64,000 bases of DNA from Legionella maioricensis. Lineage in GTDB: Bacteria > Pseudomonadota > Gammaproteobacteria > Legionellales > Legionellaceae. The notes under the pieces were generated by a model that saw nothing but the letters and a program-made list of their open reading frames with translations, was not told the origin of the DNA and searched no databases. Made by a program: the position numbers and the translations under genes. Positions 39,810 to 48,440 of the stretch are shown piece by piece. Location: NCBI RefSeq assembly GCF_023618015.1, contig NZ_JAJKBJ010000004.1, positions 1 to 64,000 of the forward strand. The letters run 5' to 3'. How positions within the stretch are numbered: position 1 is the first letter of the stretch; each line of letters opens with the position of its first letter.

Positions 39810-40420
39810 AAAAGAAACTCCTGATAATCAGATTTATTGATAGGTAAATTTTGATGGGAAGTAAGTAATACGGCACCGCCTAGCTTCCGATGATGGTTGA
39901 TTTTTTCCATAATAATTGAAAGTGCGAAATCATCCAGAGCCACTAAAGGCTCATCTAATAACCACAATTTAGCATTGGACACCCACAGTCTTAATAAGCC
40001 TGCTTGTCGTCTTTGTCCTGCTGAAAATAATCCGCAAGGAGAATCAAGATGGTCTTGCAGTTTGAAAATTGAAGCTAACTCTTCGATATTTTTATCACCC
40101 AAGCCATAATGCAGGTCAAAAAAACAATTTTCTCTTAAACTTAAGTAGGGATTGATACCGGTCTTATGCCCTACAAAACATAATTGACGCTGATAGGCCG
40201 CCAGATTATTTTCTATAGCTTGCCCGGCAAAGTGAATCTGTCCATAAGCAGGATGGTATAATCCTGCAATTAATTTGAGTAAAGTGGTTTTCCCAGCGCC
40301 GTTTGCCCCGCGCAGATGCATTAATCCCCCTGCCGGAAGATGAAAAGTAACCTCTTTTAATAGAGGCCGTTCCTGGTAATCAAAATCAAGTTCAATAACA
40401 TCAAGCATAAGAGAGATCAT
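39806..40420 (-). CDS. ccmA: Haem exporter ATPase CcmA
   Basis: 204-residue ABC ATPase. RGANGAGKTTLLKLIAG (Walker A), FSAGQRRQAGLLRLW (CcmA-type signature) and LWLLDEPLVALD (Walker B). The start may be at 40420 or four codons later at 40408; neither has a clear ribosome site. Confidence 0.95.
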   Translation of the reverse strand: MISLMLDVIELDFDYQERPLLKEVTFHLPAGGLMHLRGANGAGKTTLLKLIAGLYHPAYGQIHFAGQAIENNLAAYQRQLCFVGHKTGINPYLSLRENCFFDLHYGLGDKNIEELASIFKLQDHLDSPCGLFSAGQRRQAGLLRLWVSNAKLWLLDEPLVALDDFALSIIMEKINHHRKLGGAVLLTSHQNLPINKSDYQEFLL

Positions 40421-40550
40421 TCACTTTAAAAGAGGAGACTAACTATAAATAAAAGACAAAACAAGTTTTTTAGATTCAATGTTATGGTTTGTCTTGCGAA
40501 GTCACTCTATGAACGCCATAATCTGATTTATTTTTTTATAAAGGGTAATA

Positions 40551-41486
40551 ATGGAATTTTTAAGTCAATACGGGCTGTTCTTATTAAAAACGTTAACTCT
40601 TGTGATTGCGGTCTTGCTCCTATTTGCCGGAATTTTTTCCATCAGTCGTAAACCAAAGCCCAAATTGGAAATTTCATCTCTTAATGAGCAATACGAACAT
40701 ATTACTTCTTTGATGCATAAAGAGATTCTGGGGAACAAACCTGAAAAGAAGAAAAAAAATAAAGACAAAAAACCCACGCTTTATGTGATAGATTTTTCCG
40801 GTGATATTAAAGCATCCCAAGTGGAGCAACTACGTGATGAGATTTCCGCTATTCTCAGTATAGCCAAACCCGAAGACGAAGTTCTTGTCAGATTGGATAG
40901 CCCTGGAGGAGCAGTTAATGGATATGGCCTGGCGGCATCACAATTACAACGCATTCGCGAAAAAAATATCCCCTTAACGGTCAGTATTGATAAAGTAGCG
41001 GCTAGCGGGGGTTATCTAATGGCATGCGTAGCAAACCATATTATTGCAGCCCCCTTTGCAATTATTGGTTCTATAGGTGTTGTCGCCCAGATTCCTAACT
41101 TTCACCGTTGGTTGAAAAAAAATAATATCGACATTGAATTATTAACCGCAGGAGAGTACAAGCGTACTTTAACTTTATTCGCAGAGAATACAGATAAAGG
41201 AAGAAAAAAATTCCAGGAAGATTTGGAAAAAATACACACTGCGTTCAGAAATTATGTCCTTACCAATCGTAATCAGCTTGATATAGACAAAGTATCGACC
41301 GGAGAGCATTGGCTAGCAACAGATGCCTTTAATCTTCGTTTAGTTGATAAATTATCCACTAGCGATGAATATCTTATAGGAAAAATGGCAAGCTATAAGG
41401 CATTCAAATTAACGATCCAGCCTAAAGCGTCCATAGTCAATAAACTACTGAAGCCTGCCATGCGATTAATGCATCCATGGGCTTGA
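40551..41486 (+). CDS. sohB: Inner-membrane peptidase SohB
   Basis: 311-residue S49-family protease. N-terminal membrane helix (about 9-31), charged linker, then the protease domain with nucleophile Ser152 in KVAASGGYL and general base Lys204 in GEYKRTLT. It probably degrades signal peptides or membrane proteins on the periplasmic side. Divergent from ccmA. Confidence 0.93.
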   Translation: MEFLSQYGLFLLKTLTLVIAVLLLFAGIFSISRKPKPKLEISSLNEQYEHITSLMHKEILGNKPEKKKKNKDKKPTLYVIDFSGDIKASQVEQLRDEISAILSIAKPEDEVLVRLDSPGGAVNGYGLAASQLQRIREKNIPLTVSIDKVAASGGYLMACVANHIIAAPFAIIGSIGVVAQIPNFHRWLKKNNIDIELLTAGEYKRTLTLFAENTDKGRKKFQEDLEKIHTAFRNYVLTNRNQLDIDKVSTGEHWLATDAFNLRLVDKLSTSDEYLIGKMASYKAFKLTIQPKASIVNKLLKPAMRLMHPWA

Positions 41487-41499
41487 GTAGCATCTCTCA

Positions 41500-41528
41500 G
41501 GGATGGTGTCTCAATCAACCACCATCCC
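41500..41528 (+). terminator. Hairpin after sohB
   Basis: Perfect 9-bp stem GGGATGGTG/CACCATCCC with an 11-base loop, 14 bp after the sohB stop. It is followed by A-rich, not T-rich, sequence, so intrinsic termination is doubtful. Confidence 0.4.
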
Positions 41529-41584
41529 AAAAACCAAATAACGATATATAATTAATATAACTACATTTTTCAAAGGAATAGATT

Positions 41585-41887
41585 ATGAGCGATTTCAAAT
41601 CCAAGCTGCCTGATTTTAAAGAATTATCTTCAATGACCAGCAAATTATATAAAGGGATTAAAGCGAGCGTGGAAGAGATAATTCAAGATTACAAACAAAA
41701 AAGAGCCGACGAAGAAGCAAAAAAAACAGCGGAAGCTCCCGCAGCTAAAACAGTAGTAACGCCTGAAAGTAAAACAGAAACACCTCCTGTAGAGGCTGCC
41801 GCCACTCCTGCCCCGCCTCCTCCTGCTCCAGTAGAAACAAAGGAAGAAGTAAAAGAAGAGGTTAAAGATTCTGACGAAACCAAATAG
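41585..41887 (+). CDS. Small Ala/Pro/Glu-rich hypothetical protein
   Basis: 100 residues with a good ribosome site (AAAGGAAT). The N-terminal 40 residues are amphipathic helix. The rest is low-complexity Lys/Glu/Ala then Thr/Pro/Ala/Glu, with APPPPAP and KEEVKEEVKDS. Probably a disordered soluble protein; function unknown. Confidence 0.6.
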   Translation: MSDFKSKLPDFKELSSMTSKLYKGIKASVEEIIQDYKQKRADEEAKKTAEAPAAKTVVTPESKTETPPVEAAATPAPPPPAPVETKEEVKEEVKDSDETK

Positions 41888-41992
41888 TTACAACAAAGAG
41901 GCAAACTGCATTATTTTTTAAGAATTAAATGGTTATTTCAAGACAATTGCTACCATTACAGTAGCGAGCGTAAGAGGAACTGCATTAATAAT

Positions 41993-42108
41993 GTAGGTTG
42001 GTGCTGAGCGTCGCGAAGCCCAACAGCAGAGCCATCACTACTACATGCCAAAATAATGCCATGATTCTAATTTATTGTTGGGCTTCGCGACGCTCAGCAC
42101 CAACCTAC
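41993..42108. repeat. Perfect 33-bp inverted repeat
   Basis: The arm at 41993-42025 (beginning GTAGGTTGGTGCTGAGCG and ending GAAGCCCAACA) is exactly complementary to 42076-42108, with a 50-bp spacer. GC-rich against the AT-rich surroundings. It lies in a 441-bp gene-free stretch (41888-42328) in which I see nothing else. A dispersed-repeat type. Confidence 0.9.
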
Positions 42109-42328
42109 GGCAAATTTAGATCATAGTCTTTCCCGCTAAGCGGAAAGACATTACTGTTTTGGCATCATACCAATGCAAAAATGGATCCCCACCTACGTGG
42201 GAATTGACACGTTTCTATGCAACGTGTTGGGAGTTAAACAACAAAAATCCTTGGCTTGACGCGACTCAATCCACCTCTTTTTTCAATATAGGCTGGTTAT
42301 TAACACGCCTCGTTAGCGTTTACGTGCC

Positions 42329-42571
42329 TCATGGATGAGGTAAAGAATTGTCTGGTTCGGGATCCAGTATCTCTTTTTCCTTATTGAATTCCCTGGCTTC
42401 TGCCTCCGTATCAATAGGTCCAATTTTGTTTTTTAACGTTTTTCTTGCTTCAGCTTCCGTATCATTTGGATCAAGCTTATTTTCCTCTGGCAAGATAACC
42501 TCTGCGGATTTAGAAGCCGTTTTTTCTTTAATTAATTGATGTAAATGTGGGGGATATGTAGGAATATTCAT
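42329..42571 (-). CDS. Small hypothetical with DTEAEAR repeat
   Basis: 80 residues, acidic, no membrane segment. The heptapeptide DTEAEAR occurs at 37-43 and 54-60, within an imperfect 17-residue (51-bp) duplication. Pro-rich ends. Ribosome site weak; a real gene is plausible but unproven. Confidence 0.45.
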   Translation of the reverse strand: MNIPTYPPHLHQLIKEKTASKSAEVILPEENKLDPNDTEAEARKTLKNKIGPIDTEAEAREFNKEKEILDPEPDNSLPHP

Positions 42572-42657
42572 GATAGCAAATCCAAAATCACTCTATTTAG
42601 AGTATAGTACTATTTAGGTTTCTTGCCCTTTAACTCACCAACATCTAGAGCTTAATC

Positions 42658-42758
42658 ACGTCATCTCGACTCTCACCACGTCATCTCGAGCGCAGCGAGA
42701 GATCTCCTGAAAGTAGCATACTACGTAATTTAGGAGATCTCACTACGCTCGATACGAT
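42658..42758. repeat. Palindromic intergenic repeat, family A
   Basis: Full element CGTCATCTCGAGCGCAGCGA ... GATCTCACTACGCTCGA (42679-42758), with a partial unit in the same orientation at 42658-42675. Inner arms are GAGATCTCCT and AGGAGATCTC. Confidence 0.8.
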
Positions 42759-42795
42759 ACAGAGAAATGATGAAATGAATAAATTTTAGAGTTTC

Positions 42796-43305
42796 CTATC
42801 TTTCATTTTTATTTTCTAATGTTGATGTAAACAATATGAGACTCGTTCCCATGAGGGCACCCAATGCCGAACCGATGCCCGGTAACTTTAAGCTACCAAT
42901 GATAGCCCCCAAACCCATTCCAATTGATATCTCAATGCTAATCCAAAAAGCACCAAATAAAACCTCAGGTATGTTTTCAGAAGATAAACTGGACAATTGG
43001 CGCGTTTTTTTATGGACTTTATATACAGTAACCCCACCAGTAATGACACCCCCTATTGCTGCGCCGAGAACCCCACCGATAATACCTCCTACGGTAATAT
43101 CGGGATTAATATCAAAGAGAGGAGCGGCGCATCCATTACAAATTTTAAATGCATAACCAATAAACCCACCGGAGAATAAACCAACAGCGCCTCCAGTCAA
43201 AAGTCCAACTAAAGCTCCGACAATTGCAGCAACGTAGATATTAGGATTATTTATAAAGTTTAGAAGTTTATTGATGATATTTTGAATTTGTTTTTTAATG
43301 CTCAT
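42796..43305 (-). CDS. Glycine-zipper membrane protein
   Basis: 169 residues with an amphipathic N-terminus and several Gly-rich hydrophobic segments with G-x3-G spacing (VGALVGLLTGGAVGLFSGGFIG, GGIIGGVLGAAIGGVITGG, and a third near the C-terminus). Ribosome site AAAGAAGAG. Glycine zippers pack membrane helices; a pore, effector or structural role cannot be told apart from the sequence. Confidence 0.65.
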   Translation of the reverse strand: MSIKKQIQNIINKLLNFINNPNIYVAAIVGALVGLLTGGAVGLFSGGFIGYAFKICNGCAAPLFDINPDITVGGIIGGVLGAAIGGVITGGVTVYKVHKKTRQLSSLSSENIPEVLFGAFWISIEISIGMGLGAIIGSLKLPGIGSALGALMGTSLILFTSTLENKNER

Positions 43306-43425
43306 CTCTTCTTTAATTATCTTATTAATTCAGAGTCTTAGCATATCCCATTTACCTTTCCGTCTACAAGAAGCACCTGACTTAAAAAGAATAATGGTAA
43401 GCACTCACAGAGAGTATGTATATTT

Positions 43426-43505
43426 CGTCATTGCGAGCCTTGGCGAAGCAAGCCATAACGATACTTCATTGAAATCTGGGTTGCTTCACTTTGTTCGCAA
43501 TGACG
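43426..43505. repeat. Palindromic intergenic repeat, family B
   Basis: 80-bp element with ends CGTCATTGCGAGCCTTGGCGA and TTGTTCGCAATGACG, near-complementary. A rightward open frame at 43298-43558 is mostly this repeat and is not called a gene. The rest of 43306-43646 shows nothing. Confidence 0.85.
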
Positions 43506-43646
43506 CCTTTTTTATCTGGTTCTCAAAGAATGGCATATGCCATGAGCACACACAATAAATATGGAAATCAACATTGGGAAGACTGGGTCTATTTATCTGT
43601 GTATGATATTTTAATGTTTTAACTCTCCCCCTGATTTTTAAAATTT

Positions 43647-44429
43647 ATGTCAAGTAAAAACAAAAAAACAAAATTTAATCATAATACCTCTGTCCTAATT
43701 CAATCTGTATTTGTATTGTTAGGGACCCCTGTTTTTTTCTTGATAGATAGCCCCTGGTTAACTCCTCATTTTTTATATGGACAAGATATAACCAACGCAA
43801 TTATGGTTTTGGTTTACAGTTGGTTCCTGCTTAATGCTAAAGGAAGAGTGTACTGGATCATGCTATTGATGACCTTTTGCGGTTTATGTGCTGAATGTAT
43901 AAGCTCTTTGATCCTTACCTTATATCAATATCGTTTTAAAAATATCCCCCTGTACATACCTTTGGGGCATGCTCTTATATATGCCACAGTATACTATATT
44001 TGCAAACAATCCTGGGTTTGGAGAAATCATCGAGTAATAGAAAAATGCTTGGGCAAATTTGCTTTTGTAAGCGCTTTTATGTCGTTATTTATCTTAAATG
44101 ATGTCGCTGGCTTTATTTGTTATATCGTTTTCTTAATTATCTTACACGACCGAAAAAAACCTCTATTTTATTTAAGCATGTTCGTTATGGTGTACTATAT
44201 TGAGCTTTTTGGCACTGTTTTTTCCACGTGGTCATGGTATGGCGTTATCGGAAACCATCCTCACTTCCCTCCAATCGGTTATACCCCGTCAAGTATGGCA
44301 GGCCTATATCTTCTCGTTGATCTGGTGAGCTGCTCTGTGTATTTCTATGCTCAAAAGATAAGAAGATACCTTTGGACTATGGGTCTAAGTTTAAAATCAA
44401 AGACCCTGAATACTAGTGCTGCTTTTTAA
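43647..44429 (+). CDS. Polytopic membrane protein, unknown
   Basis: 260 residues with about seven hydrophobic helices and a basic N-terminus (MSSKNKKTKFNHN). A conserved-looking central region PLYIPLGHALIYATVYY precedes further helices and a Trp-rich WSWYGVIGNHPHFPPIGYTPSS loop. No family recognised; no clear ribosome site before the ATG. Confidence 0.65.
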   Translation: MSSKNKKTKFNHNTSVLIQSVFVLLGTPVFFLIDSPWLTPHFLYGQDITNAIMVLVYSWFLLNAKGRVYWIMLLMTFCGLCAECISSLILTLYQYRFKNIPLYIPLGHALIYATVYYICKQSWVWRNHRVIEKCLGKFAFVSAFMSLFILNDVAGFICYIVFLIILHDRKKPLFYLSMFVMVYYIELFGTVFSTWSWYGVIGNHPHFPPIGYTPSSMAGLYLLVDLVSCSVYFYAQKIRRYLWTMGLSLKSKTLNTSAAF

Positions 44430-44436
44430 TAAGAAA

Positions 44437-44613
44437 CTAAAGCTGCAAAGCCTTTTTCAGAACCTTTGCCCCATATTGCATATCAACTGCTACGGCCTTG
44501 GCCAATTCAAAATTTTTATCCACTAATACCAGTTCATTGGCACAACCACGCATAATAGTGGCCAGAGCACATGATTTCCCCACACTTCCTGTTCCTATAA
44601 TTCCAATTTTCAC
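44437..44613 (-). pseudogene. Lactate/malate dehydrogenase, N-terminal remnant
   Basis: 58 codons from a GTG with AGAGGA seven bases upstream: KIGIIGTGSVGKSCALATIM then ANELVLVDKNFELAKAVAVDMQYG, the NAD-binding Rossmann start of the lactate/malate dehydrogenase family (GxGxVG and the acidic residue of VLVD). The frame stops after about one sixth of a normal enzyme, and no continuation is seen in the adjoining sequence. A deletion has removed the catalytic domain. Confidence 0.8.
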
Positions 44614-44655
44614 TTGTTATTCCTCTTATAGGTGATGTCCTGGTTAAATTAACGG

Positions 44656-45951
44656 TTAAGTCTTGGCCTTTTGTACTTGTAAAAATCCGTTCATACATAG
44701 CTTTGACATCCCAACAGCTCCTGAAACAGCAAACAGTATTGGGATTAAAAAATTAAACTTAATTCGCGTAAGCTCAAAAATCAAGACAATTGCTGTAATA
44801 GGCATTTTTTGAGCAGCGGCCAGGAAGGCTGCTGCCCCAATAATCGCAAAAGCACTCAACGAAGTTTCCGGCCATAATAAATTCCAAAGCCCACCAAGTA
44901 CCACAGCTAACAAAGCCCCATTTGCAAGCGATGGCGTCAATAAGCCTCCCTGTGCTCCAGAACCTAGACTGGACCAACAAATTAACACTCTCAACACCAG
45001 TAAAGTTAGGCTTAATTCAATCCCTACTACATTATCTAAATCATCAAACTCCATCTCTGCCGGACTTTTACCGTTGCCTAACAGAGAAGGAAAATACATG
45101 GCCAAAACGCCGATTAAAGTAAAATTAATAAAGCATATTATTGGCATATGCCAATTATGATGGGAGTGTGTTCGCGCTTTATTTGCTATCAAAATAAACC
45201 AATAAGCAGCATAACCAAAAATCGGACCGGCCAATATAGACCAAACGACCAAAGGATAACTGATATGTAAGTCGGGAATATGATAAAGAGGTTCATTGCC
45301 AAGGCCTATCCAGGAAATAACTACGGCAATAGCACAAGTAGTAAGCGCGGGGATAAGCACTGACCAATTAAAAGTACAAAGTAATACCTCCATGATAAAT
45401 AATGCCCCTCCCAAGGGGACATTATAAACTGCGGCTAAACCAGCTCCTGCCCCACAGGCCAATAATATTGTTGCCTCATCAACACTTAACTTCAGTTTCG
45501 AGGCAAACCAAAAAGAAAATATTGCACCCACTTCTCTAGGAGCCACCTCGCGGCCTAAAGGAGATCCTAAGGCAATAGTAATGATTTGTAACAATGCGTG
45601 GATTATAGTAGCGCTCGGGGGCATCATTTTCTTGGTTTTCACCGCTTCTGCGATACTGACCAACGGTTTACCGAAGCGATAAAGAGCCCACCAACCTACT
45701 CCAGCGATTAAACCACACAACATAAGCACGATTACTCTTCGTAGCGGAGATGAGGCACTAACTCCTTCTAAAAAACTTTCGCTACTGATAATTTGCCCCA
45801 GGCTGTATCCGTAAGCAACATGCTGGAGGAAATGCAACAATAAAGCCAAAAGCATCGCAAAAAAGCCAGAGCCTATACCAACAATAATGGTGGCAATAAA
45901 AAGGGTTAAATATGAGGTAGTGGGTTGAGCTTTTTTGCGGATTGAACTCAT
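44656..45951 (-). CDS. ClC-family chloride channel/transporter
   Basis: 431 residues, about ten membrane helices. GSPLGREVAPREVGA is the helix-F block (the gating-Glu region, a variant of GREGP), AAVYNVPLGGALFIMEVLL the following helix, and GSGAQGGLLTPSLANGA the selectivity region. No cytoplasmic CBS domains. Chloride channel versus chloride/proton exchanger cannot be settled. Confidence 0.9.
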   Translation of the reverse strand: MSSIRKKAQPTTSYLTLFIATIIVGIGSGFFAMLLALLLHFLQHVAYGYSLGQIISSESFLEGVSASSPLRRVIVLMLCGLIAGVGWWALYRFGKPLVSIAEAVKTKKMMPPSATIIHALLQIITIALGSPLGREVAPREVGAIFSFWFASKLKLSVDEATILLACGAGAGLAAVYNVPLGGALFIMEVLLCTFNWSVLIPALTTCAIAVVISWIGLGNEPLYHIPDLHISYPLVVWSILAGPIFGYAAYWFILIANKARTHSHHNWHMPIICFINFTLIGVLAMYFPSLLGNGKSPAEMEFDDLDNVVGIELSLTLLVLRVLICWSSLGSGAQGGLLTPSLANGALLAVVLGGLWNLLWPETSLSAFAIIGAAAFLAAAQKMPITAIVLIFELTRIKFNFLIPILFAVSGAVGMSKLCMNGFLQVQKAKT

Positions 45952-46013
45952 TATTAATTTTCCACTGGCAATGAAATCAGCTATATATTTGAATGCAATT
46001 CAAATTTACTTCT

Positions 46014-47435
46014 TTAACGCTCAACTCTTTCAGGACGAGTTAATCCATACTTTCGCATTTTCTCAACTAAGGTTGTCCGCCTCATGTTCAGATAACTTGC
46101 AGCATGAGCCACTACCCAATCCGACTCATCTAAAGCCTGACTTATTAATGCCAGCTCAGTTTTTACCAGGTGCTCTTTCAAATCAATACCATCAGTATTA
46201 GATACCTGATCCTGGCTAATAATTTGCAATAAAGTCTCTCTTTCTGTACCTGATGAGCATACTTCCATATAAGAAGGTTTATATTCTCCTTGAAATCGGC
46301 GAGGTAAATCTTCCTTACATACAATTCCATTGGGGTAAAGAATAGATAATCGTTCAACCAAATTAGCCAACTCTCTGACATTACCTGGCCAACTGTATTG
46401 GCTTAACGCATCCATAGCATCGGGCATTAATCTTACTGTAGGTCTATTCTCTCCCTCAATTCGAGAGATCAGTTCATTAAACAAAAGCGATATGTCATTG
46501 CTTCTTTTTCTTAAAGGCGGCATTTCAATAGGAAATACATTAAGTCTATAAAATAAATCCTCTCTAAACTTACCTTCTTCTATTGCCACTTCCAAATTTC
46601 TATGGGTAGCCGCAATAATTCTAACATTCACATCAATGCTTTTATTAGATCCCACCCTCTCAAAACAACGCTCTTGCAAAACTCTTAATAACTTAACTTG
46701 CATTGCCAAGGGCATATCACCGATTTCATCAAGAAATAAAGTCCCACCATTTGCCAATTCAAAACGCCCTTGTCTGGAAGTAATGGCTCCAGTAAATGCC
46801 CCTTTTTCATGACCAAATAATTCACTTTCTAATAATTCTCCTGGAATCGCACCACAATTAATGGGTACAAATGGCTTATTCGCCCGAGATGAAAGTGCAT
46901 GGATATTGCGAGCCACCACCTCTTTACCGGTTCCTGACTCGCCCAAAATTAAAACGCTGGCCTCAGTATCTGCCACCTGCTCTATTAATCTGCGTACTTG
47001 ACGAACACTATCGCTATTGCCAACCAAACTTCGAAATAAAGGGGTTTTATGAGTACTTGCGGTAATAAATTTAACGGCTTCTTTTGCAATTTGACAACGA
47101 TGTAACGATTCGAGCATTTGAGCGTAGCTAAAAGGAAAAGACAAACAGGCAACGACATTATGATCCGCACATTGAGTGGTGTTCAACCGTTCATCAATTA
47201 CCAGAATAGGGACTTTAGAAAATTGCTTTACTAATGAGTCCAGTTCATCCAATGTCTTTTCAAAAGAAGAATGGGCACCAAGGATAATAACGCTTGGATT
47301 TGAATTAGTAATTATTTGCCAGGTAGCAAATTTGGTTACTTCAATAGATTGGCCAATAAAATCAAATATAGTGCGTAGCTTTTCGCAACGATCTTCGTTA
47401 TCGTCAATGATAAAAATTCTCTCATTGCTACTCAT
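46014..47435 (-). CDS. fleQ: Sigma-54-dependent regulator FleQ-like
   Basis: 473-residue transcription activator. N-terminal receiver-like domain (about 5-120), AAA+ domain with [14 protein letters not shown] (Walker A), [29 protein letters not shown] (sigma-54 contact loop and Walker B), and C-terminal Fis-type helix-turn-helix ([26 protein letters not shown]). The C-terminal sequence and overall layout fit FleQ, master regulator of flagellar genes. Good ribosome site AAGGAAGGG. Confidence 0.88.
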   Translation of the reverse strand: MSSNERIFIIDDNEDRCEKLRTIFDFIGQSIEVTKFATWQIITNSNPSVIILGAHSSFEKTLDELDSLVKQFSKVPILVIDERLNTTQCADHNVVACLSFPFSYAQMLESLHRCQIAKEAVKFITASTHKTPLFRSLVGNSDSVRQVRRLIEQVADTEASVLILGESGTGKEVVARNIHALSSRANKPFVPINCGAIPGELLESELFGHEKGAFTGAITSRQGRFELANGGTLFLDEIGDMPLAMQVKLLRVLQERCFERVGSNKSIDVNVRIIAATHRNLEVAIEEGKFREDLFYRLNVFPIEMPPLRKRSNDISLLFNELISRIEGENRPTVRLMPDAMDALSQYSWPGNVRELANLVERLSILYPNGIVCKEDLPRRFQGEYKPSYMEVCSSGTERETLLQIISQDQVSNTDGIDLKEHLVKTELALISQALDESDWVVAHAASYLNMRRTTLVEKMRKYGLTRPERVER

Positions 47436-47618
47436 AAACCCTTCCTTAAGGTTGAGTTGTTTGTCTTAAAGTATCGGACACTTTTCAAACAACTGTCAAA
47501 TCCATGACGTTAAATTAACGCAACTGTCATAAAATAGATCACTAAATTTCTTTTATATTATTTTTAATAAACTATTCGTTCAGTCTTACTTGGACAAATT
47601 AAAATAAACTCTTAAAAA

Positions 47619-48212
47619 TTATCGATAACAAACTATCATCTTAAAGGCATTACATTGATTACCAAAACACAGCTGTTGACTGCCAATTGATTTGGTTGCA
47701 CGGACTTGGGTTTCTTTGACAAAATGCTTTGCCTGCATAAAACCCATACGACTACAAAAAGAATTAGCGGCTCTTAAGCCACAACCACGATTCTGGTCAT
47801 AACACCAATCGACTCGATAATCATTATAGCGAGGAACGGCGAATCTTTTTTCCCGATAATGGTATGGTTTAGGCGGAACATGTGCTAAGCCGGTTGCGCA
47901 ACCTATTGTCATAAAACCATTACAACGCCACCCGGTACATCTTGCCCGACTGTCCAGATAATTCGTTAAGCCCACGTTATAAGCAATTACATTCTGACTG
48001 GAATAATCATAACCTAATATTTGGCAATAGCGATTTGCTACAGCCTTACCACATTCTTTACCATCAAAAGTACAATAATCCAAACGCTCCCCCTGAAAGG
48101 TGGGATGCCAGAAATTTCTATAGGCTTTGTTATGCTTATCTGCAGCATTTAGCCCACCATTTAAAAAGCAGAGAAAAAATATAAGGACCAGTAAACTACG
48201 AAAATTGATCAT
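47619..48212 (-). CDS. Secreted cysteine-rich protein with tandem domain
   Basis: 197 residues with a signal peptide (1-23, cleavage NAA-DK). The mature part is a duplicated domain of about 60 residues: R-x-D-[YW]-C, G-[KR]-x-C-G-x2-[VA]-A-N-x-[YF]-C, G-[YF], then C-x-G-x2-CN-[GA]-F-[MK]-x-[TI]-x-C. Six cysteines in the first copy and six in the second at matching places, consistent with disulfides. Ribosome site AAAGGA. Family not recognised. Confidence 0.75.
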   Translation of the reverse strand: MINFRSLLVLIFFLCFLNGGLNAADKHNKAYRNFWHPTFQGERLDYCTFDGKECGKAVANRYCQILGYDYSSQNVIAYNVGLTNYLDSRARCTGWRCNGFMTIGCATGLAHVPPKPYHYREKRFAVPRYNDYRVDWCYDQNRGCGLRAANSFCSRMGFMQAKHFVKETQVRATKSIGSQQLCFGNQCNAFKMIVCYR

Positions 48213-48404
48213 TATAACAATCCTTTAGCGACAATATGCACATATTAGCCTAGGATGACCAGCAGGCACAATAGTGATGAATAACAACATGTTATGTAAA
48301 TCAAGAGAAGTTCAGAGTTGTATTAGAGAATTTATAACGTTACATAGAAAATAGTGAGAACTATTTTTTCCTGTGCACAATATAAATCAGTATAGAGAAG
48401 CTTA

Positions 48405-48424
48405 CTTAATATCCACTTAATCTA
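48405..48424 (+). promoter_or_regulatory. PmrA-box-like tandem repeat
   Basis: CTTAATATC-CA-CTTAATCTA: two 9-bp half sites with 11-bp periodicity, matching the Legionella PmrA consensus cTTAATatT-N2-cTTAATatT at most positions. It ends only 16 bp before the start codon at 48441, closer than usual, so the site may be fortuitous or the true start may be downstream. Confidence 0.45.
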
Positions 48425-48440
48425 CATATAAGGAACATCA

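Noticed and set aside
43298..43558. 86-codon rightward frame
   Set aside because: Most of it translates the family B palindromic repeat and it overlaps the start of the glycine-zipper gene; no ribosome site or domain.
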